A stretch of DNA of 64,000 nt from Anaeromyxobacter terrae (GTDB lineage: Bacteria; Myxococcota; Myxococcia; Myxococcales; Anaeromyxobacteraceae), in the NCBI RefSeq assembly GCF_022690685.1, contig NZ_JALCYY010000006.1:61135-125134 (forward strand), read 5' to 3'. Every line of letters starts with the position of its first letter. Positions within the stretch are counted from its first letter, which is position 1. The translations under genes were made by a program, and so were the position numbers. The notes beneath the pieces are model-generated. The model worked only from the letters and a program-made list of their open reading frames with translations. It was not told the DNA's origin and ran no database searches. This document shows, in pieces, positions 53,497 through 62,718 of the stretch.

Positions 53497-54759
53497 ATGG
53501 CACACGCGCCCGGCGTCAGCGAGTTGCTCGCCCCCCTCGACGGTCTGCTCCCGGACCTGGAGAAGGTCTACACCGACCTCCACGCGCACCCGGAGCTCTC
53601 GATGCAGGAGACCCGCACGGCGGGGATCGCGGCGGAGCGGCTGCGCGCCGCCGGGTGCGACGTCACGACGGGGATCGGGAAGACCGGCGTCGTCGGCGTG
53701 CTGCGGAACGGCGACGGTCCCACCGTCATGCTGCGCGCGGACATGGATGCACTGCCGGTCAAGGAGCTGACGGGGTTGCCCTACGCCAGCGCGGTCACGT
53801 CGGTGGACAAGGACGGCAAGACCGTTCCGGTCATGCATGCCTGCGGGCACGACATGCACGTCGCGTGGCTGGCCGGCGCGGCGGCGCTGTTCGGCCGTAC
53901 CCGCGGGGCCTGGCGGGGGACGCTGCTCGCCGTGTTCCAGCCCGCGGAGGAGATCGCCACGGGCGCCCAGGCGATGATCGACGACGGGCTCTTCACCCGC
54001 TTCCCGAAGCCGGATGTCGTGCTCGGGCAGCACGTCATGGTCGGCTCCGCCGGCGTCCTCGGCTGGCGCGCCGGCGTCATGACCTCCGCCGGCGACAGCC
54101 TGCAGATCCGGCTCTTCGGCCGTGGCGCCCACGGGTCGATGCCTCAGGCGAGCATCGACCCGGTGGTGATGGCCGCGGCGACCGTGCTCCGCCTGCAGAC
54201 GATCGTCTCCCGCGAGGTCGCGGCGACCGAGGCCGCGGTCGTGACGGTGGGGGCGCTGCAGGCCGGCACGAAGGAGAACGTCATCCCCGACGAGGCCCTC
54301 ATCAAGCTCAACGTCCGCACCTTCGACGAGGGCGTCCGCGCTCGCGTGCTCGCCGCCATCGAGCGGATCGCGAAGGCTGAAGCGGCGGCGTCGGGTGCGC
54401 CCAAGCCGCCCGAGCTCACGCCGCTCGACCGCTACGTCTCCGTCCGGAACGACCCGGAGGCGACGCGCCGCGTGGTCGCCTCGTTCCAGCGGAGCTTCCC
54501 CGCCGAGCGCGTGCGGGAGGTGGAGCCGACGTCGGCGAGCGAGGACTTCGGCTGCTTCGGCGCGGAGTGGCACGTGCCCTCGGTGTTCTGGTTCGTGGGT
54601 GGCACCGATCCCGAGGCGTACCGGCAGGCCCGGGACGCGGGCCGCATGGGCGACCTGCCGACCAACCACAACCCGCGCTTCGCGCCGGTCCTGCACCCGA
54701 CCCTGCGCACCGGCGTGGAGGCAGCCGTCGCCGCGGCGACGGCCTGGCTCGCGCCATGA
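53497..54759 (+). CDS. M20-family amidohydrolase
   Basis: This 420-residue enzyme is of the M20D IAA-amino-acid hydrolase/AmhX/HipO-like group. Metal ligands appear in MHACGHDMHVA (His, Asp), FQPAEE (Glu) and GQHV (His). The dimerisation domain follows with SASEDFG near the C-terminus. Likely cleaves an N-acyl or carboxy-amide bond of an amino-acid conjugate. ATG 53497; an in-frame start 16 codons upstream is less likely. Confidence 0.92.
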   Translation: MAHAPGVSELLAPLDGLLPDLEKVYTDLHAHPELSMQETRTAGIAAERLRAAGCDVTTGIGKTGVVGVLRNGDGPTVMLRADMDALPVKELTGLPYASAVTSVDKDGKTVPVMHACGHDMHVAWLAGAAALFGRTRGAWRGTLLAVFQPAEEIATGAQAMIDDGLFTRFPKPDVVLGQHVMVGSAGVLGWRAGVMTSAGDSLQIRLFGRGAHGSMPQASIDPVVMAAATVLRLQTIVSREVAATEAAVVTVGALQAGTKENVIPDEALIKLNVRTFDEGVRARVLAAIERIAKAEAAASGAPKPPELTPLDRYVSVRNDPEATRRVVASFQRSFPAERVREVEPTSASEDFGCFGAEWHVPSVFWFVGGTDPEAYRQARDAGRMGDLPTNHNPRFAPVLHPTLRTGVEAAVAAATAWLAP

Positions 54760-55433
54760 CCGTCACCCGCTTCGCGGTCGACCTCGGCGTGCTCCCCGTG
54801 GCGCTCGACCTCGGCGGCACGTTCGTGTTCGCGCTCAGCGGCGCGGCCGCGGGCGTGAAGCACCGGCTCGACGTCTTCGGGGCCCTCGTGCTGGCCCTCG
54901 TGGCCGCGAGCTCGGGCGGGATGGTTCGCGACGTGCTCATCGGCGCCGTGCCGCCGGCGGCGCTCGTCGACTGGCGATACCTCGCGGTCTCGCTGCTCGC
55001 AGGCGCGGTGGTGCTCCTCTGGCACTCCGCGGTGGAGCGCCTGCGGAACCCGGTGCAGCTCTTCGACGCGGTCGGCCTGGCCCTGTTCGCGGTCTCCGGC
55101 GCTCACAAGGCACTCGCCTTCCACGTCGGCCCGCTCCCCGCCGCGCTGCTCGGCATGCTGAGCGGGATCGGCGGCGGCATCGTGCGCGACCTGCTGGTCG
55201 CCGAGGTTCCCACCGTGCTGCGCGCCGAGATCTACGCCGTCGCCGCCCTCGCCGGCGCGGCCGTGGTGGTCCTCGGGAGCGCGCTCGGAGTGCCATCCTC
55301 GCTGGCCACGGCCGCCGGCGCGCTCCTCTGCTTCGGGCTCCGCTTCATGGCCCTCCGGCGCGGCTGGCGGCTGCCCGTCGCCGGCGAGCAAGAGCCGTCG
55401 GCCGACGCCGCCAAGACACGCTGGAGAGCGTGA
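54756..55433 (+). CDS. TRIC/YicG-family channel protein
   Basis: This 225-residue UPF0126/TRIC-like protein has about seven helices in two repeats (FVFALSGAAAGVKHRLDVFGALVLALVAASSGGMVRDVL and a second with GLALFAVSGAHKAL...GGGIVRDLL). Homologues form cation channels. The ATG overlaps the stop of the M20 gene (ATGA). Confidence 0.9.
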   Translation: MTVTRFAVDLGVLPVALDLGGTFVFALSGAAAGVKHRLDVFGALVLALVAASSGGMVRDVLIGAVPPAALVDWRYLAVSLLAGAVVLLWHSAVERLRNPVQLFDAVGLALFAVSGAHKALAFHVGPLPAALLGMLSGIGGGIVRDLLVAEVPTVLRAEIYAVAALAGAAVVVLGSALGVPSSLATAAGALLCFGLRFMALRRGWRLPVAGEQEPSADAAKTRWRA

Positions 55434-55638
55434 CGCCGGGTGGCGGTCGAGGGCTGGGATCTCGCGGCGCCTGATCGCTCGAGAGTTCCGGAGCTCATCT
55501 GGGCGAAGAGGACGAGCCCCCATGAGCAAGACACGACGATGGCTGTCTCCGGCCACTTCAAGCCGGGGCTCATCAGCCGCGAACCGCGAGTCCGAGCTCG
55601 CGAAGGAGGCGCCCGAGACGCGACGCCGGAAGAAGCGA

Positions 55639-55941
55639 TCATGAGCGCGCGAGCGCCGATCTCACGGCCGCCTCGATGAGCAATCGCGGGGGCACGCCCG
55701 CGAGGCCGTACAGCCGTCAACCCAGGCCGACGTTCGTCGGCGGTTGCGGATCGATATCGCGGCCGTTCACGCGGATGGTCGGCGACCCTGGGAAGGAGAA
55801 CCGCGCGGCGTCCTCCGCGGTCGCGACCAAGGTCGTCTCGATCTCCGTCCCCGGCGCGCTATGCCGGACGACGTCCGCCACCAGCTCGAGCGCTCGCTCT
55901 CCGTGCCCGCAGGCGGGGCTCATCAGGACCTGGACCTTCAT
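55639..55941 (-). CDS. Thioredoxin-like protein with in-frame TGA (candidate selenoprotein or nonsense mutant)
   Basis: Seventy-four codons (MKVQVLMSPACGHGERALEL...RFSFPGSPTIRVNGRDIDP...NVGLG) lead to TGA at 55717-55719. The same frame then continues with 25 more codons, RLYGLAGVPPRLLIEAAVRS..., which read like the expected C-terminus of this small thioredoxin-like family (about 100 residues; GLxCRLY, then GVPPR.LIEAA). Family members as I recall them have Cys where the TGA stands. A 7-bp hairpin with a 6-nt loop sits 13 nt after the TGA, in bacterial-SECIS geometry. Two readings compete: selenocysteine, or a single-base nonsense mutation of TGC/TGT. If the TGA is a true stop, the CDS ends at 55717. 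Confidence 0.6.
55684..55703 (-). promoter_or_regulatory. Candidate bSECIS hairpin
   Basis: On the minus strand TCGCGGG-CGTGCC-CCCGCGA forms a perfect 7-bp stem with a 6-nt loop whose second base is G. The loop begins 20 nt after the in-frame TGA. Known bacterial SECIS elements have the apical loop within about 16-37 nt of UGA and a G in the first two loop positions; this fits. GC-rich DNA makes chance hairpins common, so the support is limited. Confidence 0.45.
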
Positions 55942-56238
55942 CGACGGTGAAGCGTACCACTCTCAACGGGAGTCGCCGGCGTGTTCATGGTTCCGCGGTC
56001 TCGGTGAGGGCCAACAGAGCGGCGAGAGTGTGGGCGAGCGCGTCGCCGAACCAGCCGGCAATCTCGCGGTCAGGCACGCGTCGCTCGAGGGGGTCCCGGC
56101 GCGACAGCGCGACAGGCGCCGAGCGACGCGCCATGCGCTCGGCCGCGAAGATGGCACATCGTGAAGTTTTCCTGCACGGGCCATCCGCGATCGACCTCTT
56201 TCGAGACCGCCGGGCCGCGCGTAGGTTCTCGTCCGACC

Positions 56239-57615
<1,377 letters not shown>

Positions 57616-57707
57616 CCGCCCGTGTTCGGAGGAGGTTCGAAGCACATGCGGGCGGTGACGCTCGACGCCGGAGTCGTTCCAACAGAGATGGCCGAGGAGA
57701 GATCATC

Positions 57708-58724
57708 ATGAGAGGAGCAGTCATCCACGGACCGCGCGACGTGCGCTTCGAGGAGCGCCCGACGCCAAAGATCGAGAAGCCGACCGACGCCGTCATCCGC
57801 ATCTCCGCGGCGTGCGTGTGCGGGTCCGACCTGTGGCCCTACCGCGGCGCCAACCCCATCACCCAGCCCACGCCGATGGGGCACGAGTACTGCGGCTTCG
57901 TCGAGGAGGTCGGCCGAGAGGTCACCGGCGTGAAGCCGGGCCAGTTCGTGATCGGCTCGTTCTTCGCCTCCGACGGCACCTGCCCTCATTGTCATGCCGG
58001 GTATCACTCGTCGTGCCAGCACCGCGAGCTCGTCGGTGGTGCGCAGGCGCCCTTCCTGCGGGTGCCGCTCGCGGATGGCACGCTGGTCCCGACCCGGGAA
58101 ACTCCCTCCGCCGACCTCGTCCCGAGCCTGCTCACGCTCTCGGACGTGATGGGCACCGGCTGGTTCGCGGCGGAGGCCGCCAACGTGAAGCCCGGCATGA
58201 CCGTGGTGGTCGTCGGCGACGGCGCGGTCGGCCTCCTCGCCGTCCTCTCCGCACGGCAGAAGGGCGCCGAGCGCGTCATCGCGATGAGCCGTCACCCCTC
58301 GCGGCAGAAGCTCGCTCGCGAGTTCGGAGCGACCGACATCGTGACCGAGCGTGGCGACGAGGCAGTGGCCCGCGTCCGGGAGCTGACCCGCGGGGTCGGC
58401 GCCGATGCGGTGCTGGAGTGCGTCGGCACGCAGGAGGCGATGCAGGCGGCGATCCGGTCCACCCGCCCGGGTGGAACGGTCGGCTACGTCGGTGTTCCCC
58501 ACGGCGTCGAGCTCGACGCGCAGGCCCTGTTCTTCGGGCACGTCCGCCTCTTCGGTGGCCCTGCCCCCGTGCGCCACTACCTCCCCGACCTGATCGACCT
58601 CGTCTGGAACGGCAGGATCAACCCGGGGAAGGTGTTCGACCTCATGCTCCCACTCGACCAGGTGGCGGAGGGCTACCGCGCGATGGACGAGCGCCGCGCG
58701 ATCAAGGCGCTCCTGCGCCCGTAG
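57708..58724 (+). CDS. Zinc-dependent alcohol dehydrogenase (MDR family)
   Basis: This 338-residue medium-chain dehydrogenase has catalytic zinc residues in CVCGSDLWPYRG and GHEYCGFVEEVG. The Cys-lobe CPHCHAGYHSSC has three Cys and a structural-zinc-like pattern, and the NAD(P) site is VVVVGDGAVGLLAV. It resembles the IMP-dehydrogenase-like 'zinc-dependent alcohol dehydrogenase' group often linked to AKR genes. ATG 57708. Confidence 0.93.
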   Translation: MRGAVIHGPRDVRFEERPTPKIEKPTDAVIRISAACVCGSDLWPYRGANPITQPTPMGHEYCGFVEEVGREVTGVKPGQFVIGSFFASDGTCPHCHAGYHSSCQHRELVGGAQAPFLRVPLADGTLVPTRETPSADLVPSLLTLSDVMGTGWFAAEAANVKPGMTVVVVGDGAVGLLAVLSARQKGAERVIAMSRHPSRQKLAREFGATDIVTERGDEAVARVRELTRGVGADAVLECVGTQEAMQAAIRSTRPGGTVGYVGVPHGVELDAQALFFGHVRLFGGPAPVRHYLPDLIDLVWNGRINPGKVFDLMLPLDQVAEGYRAMDERRAIKALLRP

Positions 58725-58807
58725 CGCGTGCTCACGGCGCGACCCGAACGCTTCTGACCCCAGGAACGTCCCGGGCCGCCAGCAGCGCCGACACGAGGAC
58801 CGGAAAC

Positions 58808-59596
58808 ATGAAACCGACCACGAATCGTCCAGTTGCCCATCTGACGGAGGCGGCCGTCCGCAATCACGAACAGCTCTTTCCCGGGTACGAGTCCAAGTTG
58901 AAGGAGACGGACCCGGAGCTGATCGAGATCTTCGACAACTTCGCGTTCGACGAGGTTCTCCGTCACGGGAACCTGGACCCGAAGACGAGGGTCATGGTCA
59001 TCCTGGCGTCGACGATCGCGAGCCGGGCTTTGAGCGAGTACAGGGTGATGCTCGGCGGCGCGCTGAACGTGGGCGTCACCCCGGTCGAGGCCAAGGAGAT
59101 CCTGTACCAGGCCGTCCCCTACGTCGGCCTCGCCAAGGTCCTCGACTTCATCCACACGACCAACGAGGTGCTGCGGGCCAGGGGCGTGGAGCTGCCGCTG
59201 GAGCCTCAGTCCACGACGACGCGAGAGACCCGGCGCGCGAGGGGGCTGGCGCTCCAGAAGGAGATCTTCGGGGATCGAATCGACGAGATGCACGAGGCCG
59301 CGCCCGCCAATCAGCGCCACATCAAGGAGCTCCTCTCGGCGAACTGCTTCGGCGATTACTGGACCCGGAGCGGCCTCGATACGAGGACGCGGGAGCTCCT
59401 GACGTTTTCCATGCTGGCGTCTCTCGGCGGCGCCGAGCCTCAGCTCAAGGGGCACGTCCAGGGCAACGTCAACGTCGGGAACGACAAGGAGAAGCTCATC
59501 GCGGTCGTGACGCAGCTTCTTCCGTACATCGGCTATCCGCGGGCGCTGAGCGCCCTGACTTGCGTGAACGACGTCATCCCTGAAGGCCAGCCCTAG
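58808..59596 (+). CDS. Carboxymuconolactone decarboxylase-family protein (two CMD domains)
   Basis: This 262-residue protein has two CMD/AhpD-like domains (about 45-130 and 170-255). The first reads LDPKTRVMVILASTIASRALSEYRVMLGGALNVGVTPVEAKEILYQAVPYVG, the second LDTRTRELLTFSMLASLGG...NVNVGNDKEKLIAVVTQLLPYIGYPRAL. No CxxC redox pair is visible, so AhpD-type peroxidase activity is unlikely. ATG 58808. It follows the oxidoreductase genes. Confidence 0.88.
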   Translation: MKPTTNRPVAHLTEAAVRNHEQLFPGYESKLKETDPELIEIFDNFAFDEVLRHGNLDPKTRVMVILASTIASRALSEYRVMLGGALNVGVTPVEAKEILYQAVPYVGLAKVLDFIHTTNEVLRARGVELPLEPQSTTTRETRRARGLALQKEIFGDRIDEMHEAAPANQRHIKELLSANCFGDYWTRSGLDTRTRELLTFSMLASLGGAEPQLKGHVQGNVNVGNDKEKLIAVVTQLLPYIGYPRALSALTCVNDVIPEGQP

Positions 59597-59799
59597 CGCC
59601 CGACGGCGTTCACTCCTTTCATGCGGCCGCTGCGTTGCATGATCGCTTTCATGCTCGCCCTCTGACCGCCGATGAGCCGCAGCGCCCGTCGTCGCGGAAG
59701 ATGCCCGGACGGCCTAGCAGCGCCGCGTCGATTTCAGCCCAAGCTCATCCATCCTCACTGCTCTTCCTTCGTCGACGCTCCCGAGGTCGTCGACGCGCT

Positions 59800-59917
59800 C
59801 TCCGCGCTCGAGGTGTCCGTGCGGTGCATCCCGCTCCAGCAAGAGCGGCGCCCGGCGAAGTGCCTGTTCCCCGGCAGAGATACCGATCGGTGGGCCATCT
59901 TCGCCAAAGCGTACTGA
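59800..59917 (+). pseudogene. C-terminal remnant of prolyl-tRNA synthetase
   Basis: The last ~35 codons read VSVRCIPLQQERRPAKCLFP and end WAIFAKAY before TGA. That resembles the extreme C-terminus of the ProS3/archaeal-type ProRS (RCIPF...GxC...xxG.P....xFAKAY). The rest of the ~480-residue enzyme is absent. It is a relic; whether it is ever expressed is doubtful. Confidence 0.55.
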
Positions 59918-59923
59918 CAGACT

Positions 59924-60160
59924 CTAGGCGTGCCCACCAGGCATGCCGGCTTCCTCGGCTCCTGCGGAGCCGACAGCTACCACCTTCACGCTCGTGGCGG
60001 CCCTGGCGATGAGCGCCGCCACGGCCTTGGGTTGCGACATGTAGATCGCGTGGGACCCCTTCTCCTCGATCGTCGTCGCTCCGGCACGCTTGGCCATGAT
60101 TCGCTGCGCAGGGGGCGGGATCATCCGGTCCTCGGTGGTGACCAGGTACCAGCTCGGCAC
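59924..60160 (-). pseudogene. C-terminal remnant of an alpha/beta hydrolase
   Basis: A frame of about 78 codons matches the end of an EstC-like alpha/beta hydrolase: PSWYLVTTEDRMIPPPAQRIM, then GATTIEEKGSHAIYMSQPKAV with the catalytic His and the final Asp in the TEDR segment. The nucleophile elbow part is missing upstream, where a different gene now begins. Confidence 0.7.
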
Positions 60161-60227
60161 CCCGCACGGGCGTCACAATCCGAACTCTCGGCGGCCGCGG
60201 TGAGGAGAGTCGGTACCCGCGACGTCG

Positions 60228-61460
60228 GTGACGGACTTCGAACGCTTTCGATGGAGCGCGGCGAGCCGGCCCGCTATCCACCGCATCCTGAGCTCGCCTC
60301 GTCCCACCGGCGGCGCGAGGCTTGGCGCCCTGCCGAACCGCTCCCCGGAGACCGAGGGCGGCGAATGGTTCGATCTGTTCTTCGATCTCGTGTTCGCCGT
60401 CGCCATCGTTCTCTGGGCGGAGCAGGTCGGCGACCATCCGACCGTGGGCGCATACGCGAGGGGGGTCGCGGAGCTCGTTCCGATCTGGTGGCTGTGGCTC
60501 GGCCAGACGCTGTTCGCAGCCCGCTTCCCGGTCGATCGGCCGATGGAACGTCTCCTGGCCCTCGCCGTGGTCGTGGCGGTCGGCGTCATGTCGACCGAGC
60601 TGGTCGCGGACCCCACGCGGTCGTTGCGCTTTCCGCTCGGCTTCGTGGCGGCGCGGGCGGCGCTCCTCGCGCTGTACGCGAGCGTCCGCGGCGTTTCCTC
60701 CGATGCGCGAAGGATCGCCGACGCGTACCTGGTTGGATTCGGAGCGGGCGCGGGGCTCTGGGCGGTGTCCGCTTTGCTCCCCGCCTCGCAGCGAGGCGCG
60801 GCGTGGGCTCTCGGGCTCGCCATTGACTTCTCCGTGCCCTGGCTGGCTCGGCCACGCCTCCAGCGGATGCCGCTCGATGACCGGTACGTCCGGTCGCGCG
60901 TCGGAGCGTTCACGAGCCTGCTGCTATACGTCTCGATCGAGAGCCTCGTCCGTGGACTCACCGAGACGGGATGGAGCGCCTGGACGAGCGTTGTCGCGCT
61001 GCTGTCCTTCGCGCTCGTGGTCACGTCCTGGTGGATCTACGCGGCGCGCGTCAACAGGCAGGACATGCGTTCGGTGTTCGGCTCGAGCGCGTTGCCGTAC
61101 CTGTACTCGCATCTCGCGATCGTGCTCGGGGTCGGGACGCTCAGCGTCGGCGTCCGGGTCGCGGTCGAGGCCGGTGGGCCAGGCGGCCAGGCGGCCCGCG
61201 GCGTCGGCTTCGTGGCGGCGGGGCTGTCGCTCTGGATCACCGGGCTCGTCCTCGTTCGCGCAGTCGTGCTCCGGCATCGAGATCGCTGGTGGCACTGGCC
61301 GTTCCTCGCGGCAGGGGTGTTCTTCCCCTCGCTGGCGGCCGTCGGGGCGACGCGCCGCCCGATCGCCACGCTCGGCGCATATGTGGGCGTGCTCTTCGCG
61401 TTGCTCACCCTGGAGCTTCGCCATGGCCGCGCACACGCGCGCGCGCCGCACCGGCTCTGA
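60228..61460 (+). CDS. LtrA-like low-temperature-requirement membrane protein
   Basis: This 410-residue polytopic protein has about ten to twelve helices. The opening EWFDLFFDLVFAVAIVLWAEQV is the LtrA family hallmark, and the rest shows the same repeat of hydrophobic segments with few charges. Function of the family is unclear. GTG start at 60228. Confidence 0.85.
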   Translation: MTDFERFRWSAASRPAIHRILSSPRPTGGARLGALPNRSPETEGGEWFDLFFDLVFAVAIVLWAEQVGDHPTVGAYARGVAELVPIWWLWLGQTLFAARFPVDRPMERLLALAVVVAVGVMSTELVADPTRSLRFPLGFVAARAALLALYASVRGVSSDARRIADAYLVGFGAGAGLWAVSALLPASQRGAAWALGLAIDFSVPWLARPRLQRMPLDDRYVRSRVGAFTSLLLYVSIESLVRGLTETGWSAWTSVVALLSFALVVTSWWIYAARVNRQDMRSVFGSSALPYLYSHLAIVLGVGTLSVGVRVAVEAGGPGGQAARGVGFVAAGLSLWITGLVLVRAVVLRHRDRWWHWPFLAAGVFFPSLAAVGATRRPIATLGAYVGVLFALLTLELRHGRAHARAPHRL

Positions 61461-61551
61461 TCACCGGGCCGCCCGGCCGGACGGCTCAGCTGCGTCGTGC
61501 GGTATGCCGCTTGCCGTTTCCGCGAACGCGCGGCCCCGGGTATGCACGGCG

Positions 61552-61589
61552 CCGACTTGGCGATCGGTTCTGACCGAGCGCCAAGTCGG
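61552..61589. terminator. 38-nt near-perfect hairpin
   Basis: CCGACTTGGCG pairs with CGCCAAGTCGG (11 bp), then an A-G mismatch, then TCGGT/ACCGA (5 bp) and a 4-nt loop TCTG. It lies between convergent genes. It may be a bidirectional terminator; the exceptional symmetry also allows a transposon-end or REP-type origin. Confidence 0.6.
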
Positions 61590-61624
61590 GCGGACAGGCA
61601 CGCCGCGCGCGCGACGCGGTGGTC

Positions 61625-61873
61625 TCATTCCCGCGCAATCCATTCACGTATGAACGGCGGACAATTGCGCAGCTCGAGACCCTGACGCTCCGCGAATTTC
61701 AGAAAACGAACGACTTCGACGTCCACGAGCGTCACCTCGGCGAGATCCAGCACGATCGCCCCGCGCGCCCCGATCTCCTTCGTCACATGATCGATATGCT
61801 CCGAGGTGATTCGCCCACTCAGGCGCAGAGTGACGACGATCCCGTTCGTAGTCGTGTCGATCCGCATCGTCAT
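61625..61873 (-). CDS. STAS-domain protein
   Basis: This protein has about 82 residues. A STAS-like core reads GIVVTLRLSGRITSEHIDHV, GARGAIVLDLAEVTLVDVEVVRFL, LELRNCPPFI. The conserved Ser/Thr usually phosphorylated is not obvious (LVDVEVV). ATG 61871-61873 is likely; a GTG four codons upstream is possible. Likely a small regulatory partner. Confidence 0.75.
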   Translation of the reverse strand: MTMRIDTTTNGIVVTLRLSGRITSEHIDHVTKEIGARGAIVLDLAEVTLVDVEVVRFLKFAERQGLELRNCPPFIREWIARE

Positions 61874-62050
61874 CCCGCCGAGCACGTGATGCAGCGGACG
61901 TGCCCGGCGTGGGCTCGGAGACGGCCGACGGGCTGGCAGGTGAGTCGGCGCGTGCTTGGGAGACCCGAAAGGCGTTTCGCGACGTCCCGGCGCGTCGTTT
62001 AGCTCTCCGTCGTAGACACGAGAACGCCTTCATCTCTTCGAGGGGCCCCC

Positions 62051-62689
62051 ATGAGCGTGCCCGCCGCACCGATTCCGTTTGCCGGCTCCGAGTTGCCCGG
62101 CAGGTCGCGTCACGTTTGTGCGTTCTTCCGCAGCGACGACGAGCAGTACCGCGTGTTGCTTCCCTTCATCAAAGACGGGTTCGCGTGTGGCGACAAGGCG
62201 GTCCACGTCGTCAACCCGGCTCGACGGGCGGATCACGTGCGACGGCTCGACGCTGCGGGCATCGACTCGACGGCTGCGCAGCGCACCGGACAGCTGGAGC
62301 TCCGGAGCAACGCCGACACCTACCTGCGCGACGGCCGCTTCGATCAGGATCGCATGCTCGAGGCGTTCGAGCAGCTCGCGAGCGGCACCGCCAAAGGTGG
62401 ATTCCCGCTGAGTCGCATCGTGTGCCAGATGGACTGGGCGACGGAGAGTCGATCGCATCTGGCCGCGCTCGTCGAGTTCGAGTCACGTGTGAATGACGTG
62501 TGGTCCCGACACGACGACGCGGTGATCTGCGTGTACGATCTCGCGAAGTTCGCAGGCGTCACCGTGCTCGACATGGTGCGGACGCATCCCCTGGTCATCA
62601 TCGGGGGCATCCTCCAGCAGAACCCGTTCTTCGTGCCGCCGGAGGAGTTCCTGCGCGAGCATCGCGAGTATCGCGAAGGGCGCGACTGA
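62051..62689 (+). CDS. MEDS-domain sensor protein (DcmR-like)
   Basis: This 212-residue protein consists of a single MEDS (DcmR) sensory domain: [40 protein letters not shown], and [17 protein letters not shown] with the usual PPEEFLRE end. Such proteins sense hydrocarbon-derived or related ligands and work with kinases or anti-sigma factors. ATG 62051. The sigma-54 activator gene follows by 29 bp. Confidence 0.9.
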   Translation: MSVPAAPIPFAGSELPGRSRHVCAFFRSDDEQYRVLLPFIKDGFACGDKAVHVVNPARRADHVRRLDAAGIDSTAAQRTGQLELRSNADTYLRDGRFDQDRMLEAFEQLASGTAKGGFPLSRIVCQMDWATESRSHLAALVEFESRVNDVWSRHDDAVICVYDLAKFAGVTVLDMVRTHPLVIIGGILQQNPFFVPPEEFLREHREYREGRD

Positions 62690-62718
62690 GCGTTGGCCGC
62701 GCTGGACGACACGCCGAG

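Noticed and set aside
55440-55679. Plus-strand frame downstream of the TRIC gene
   Set aside because: No recognisable protein pattern and it overlaps the minus-strand thioredoxin-like extension.
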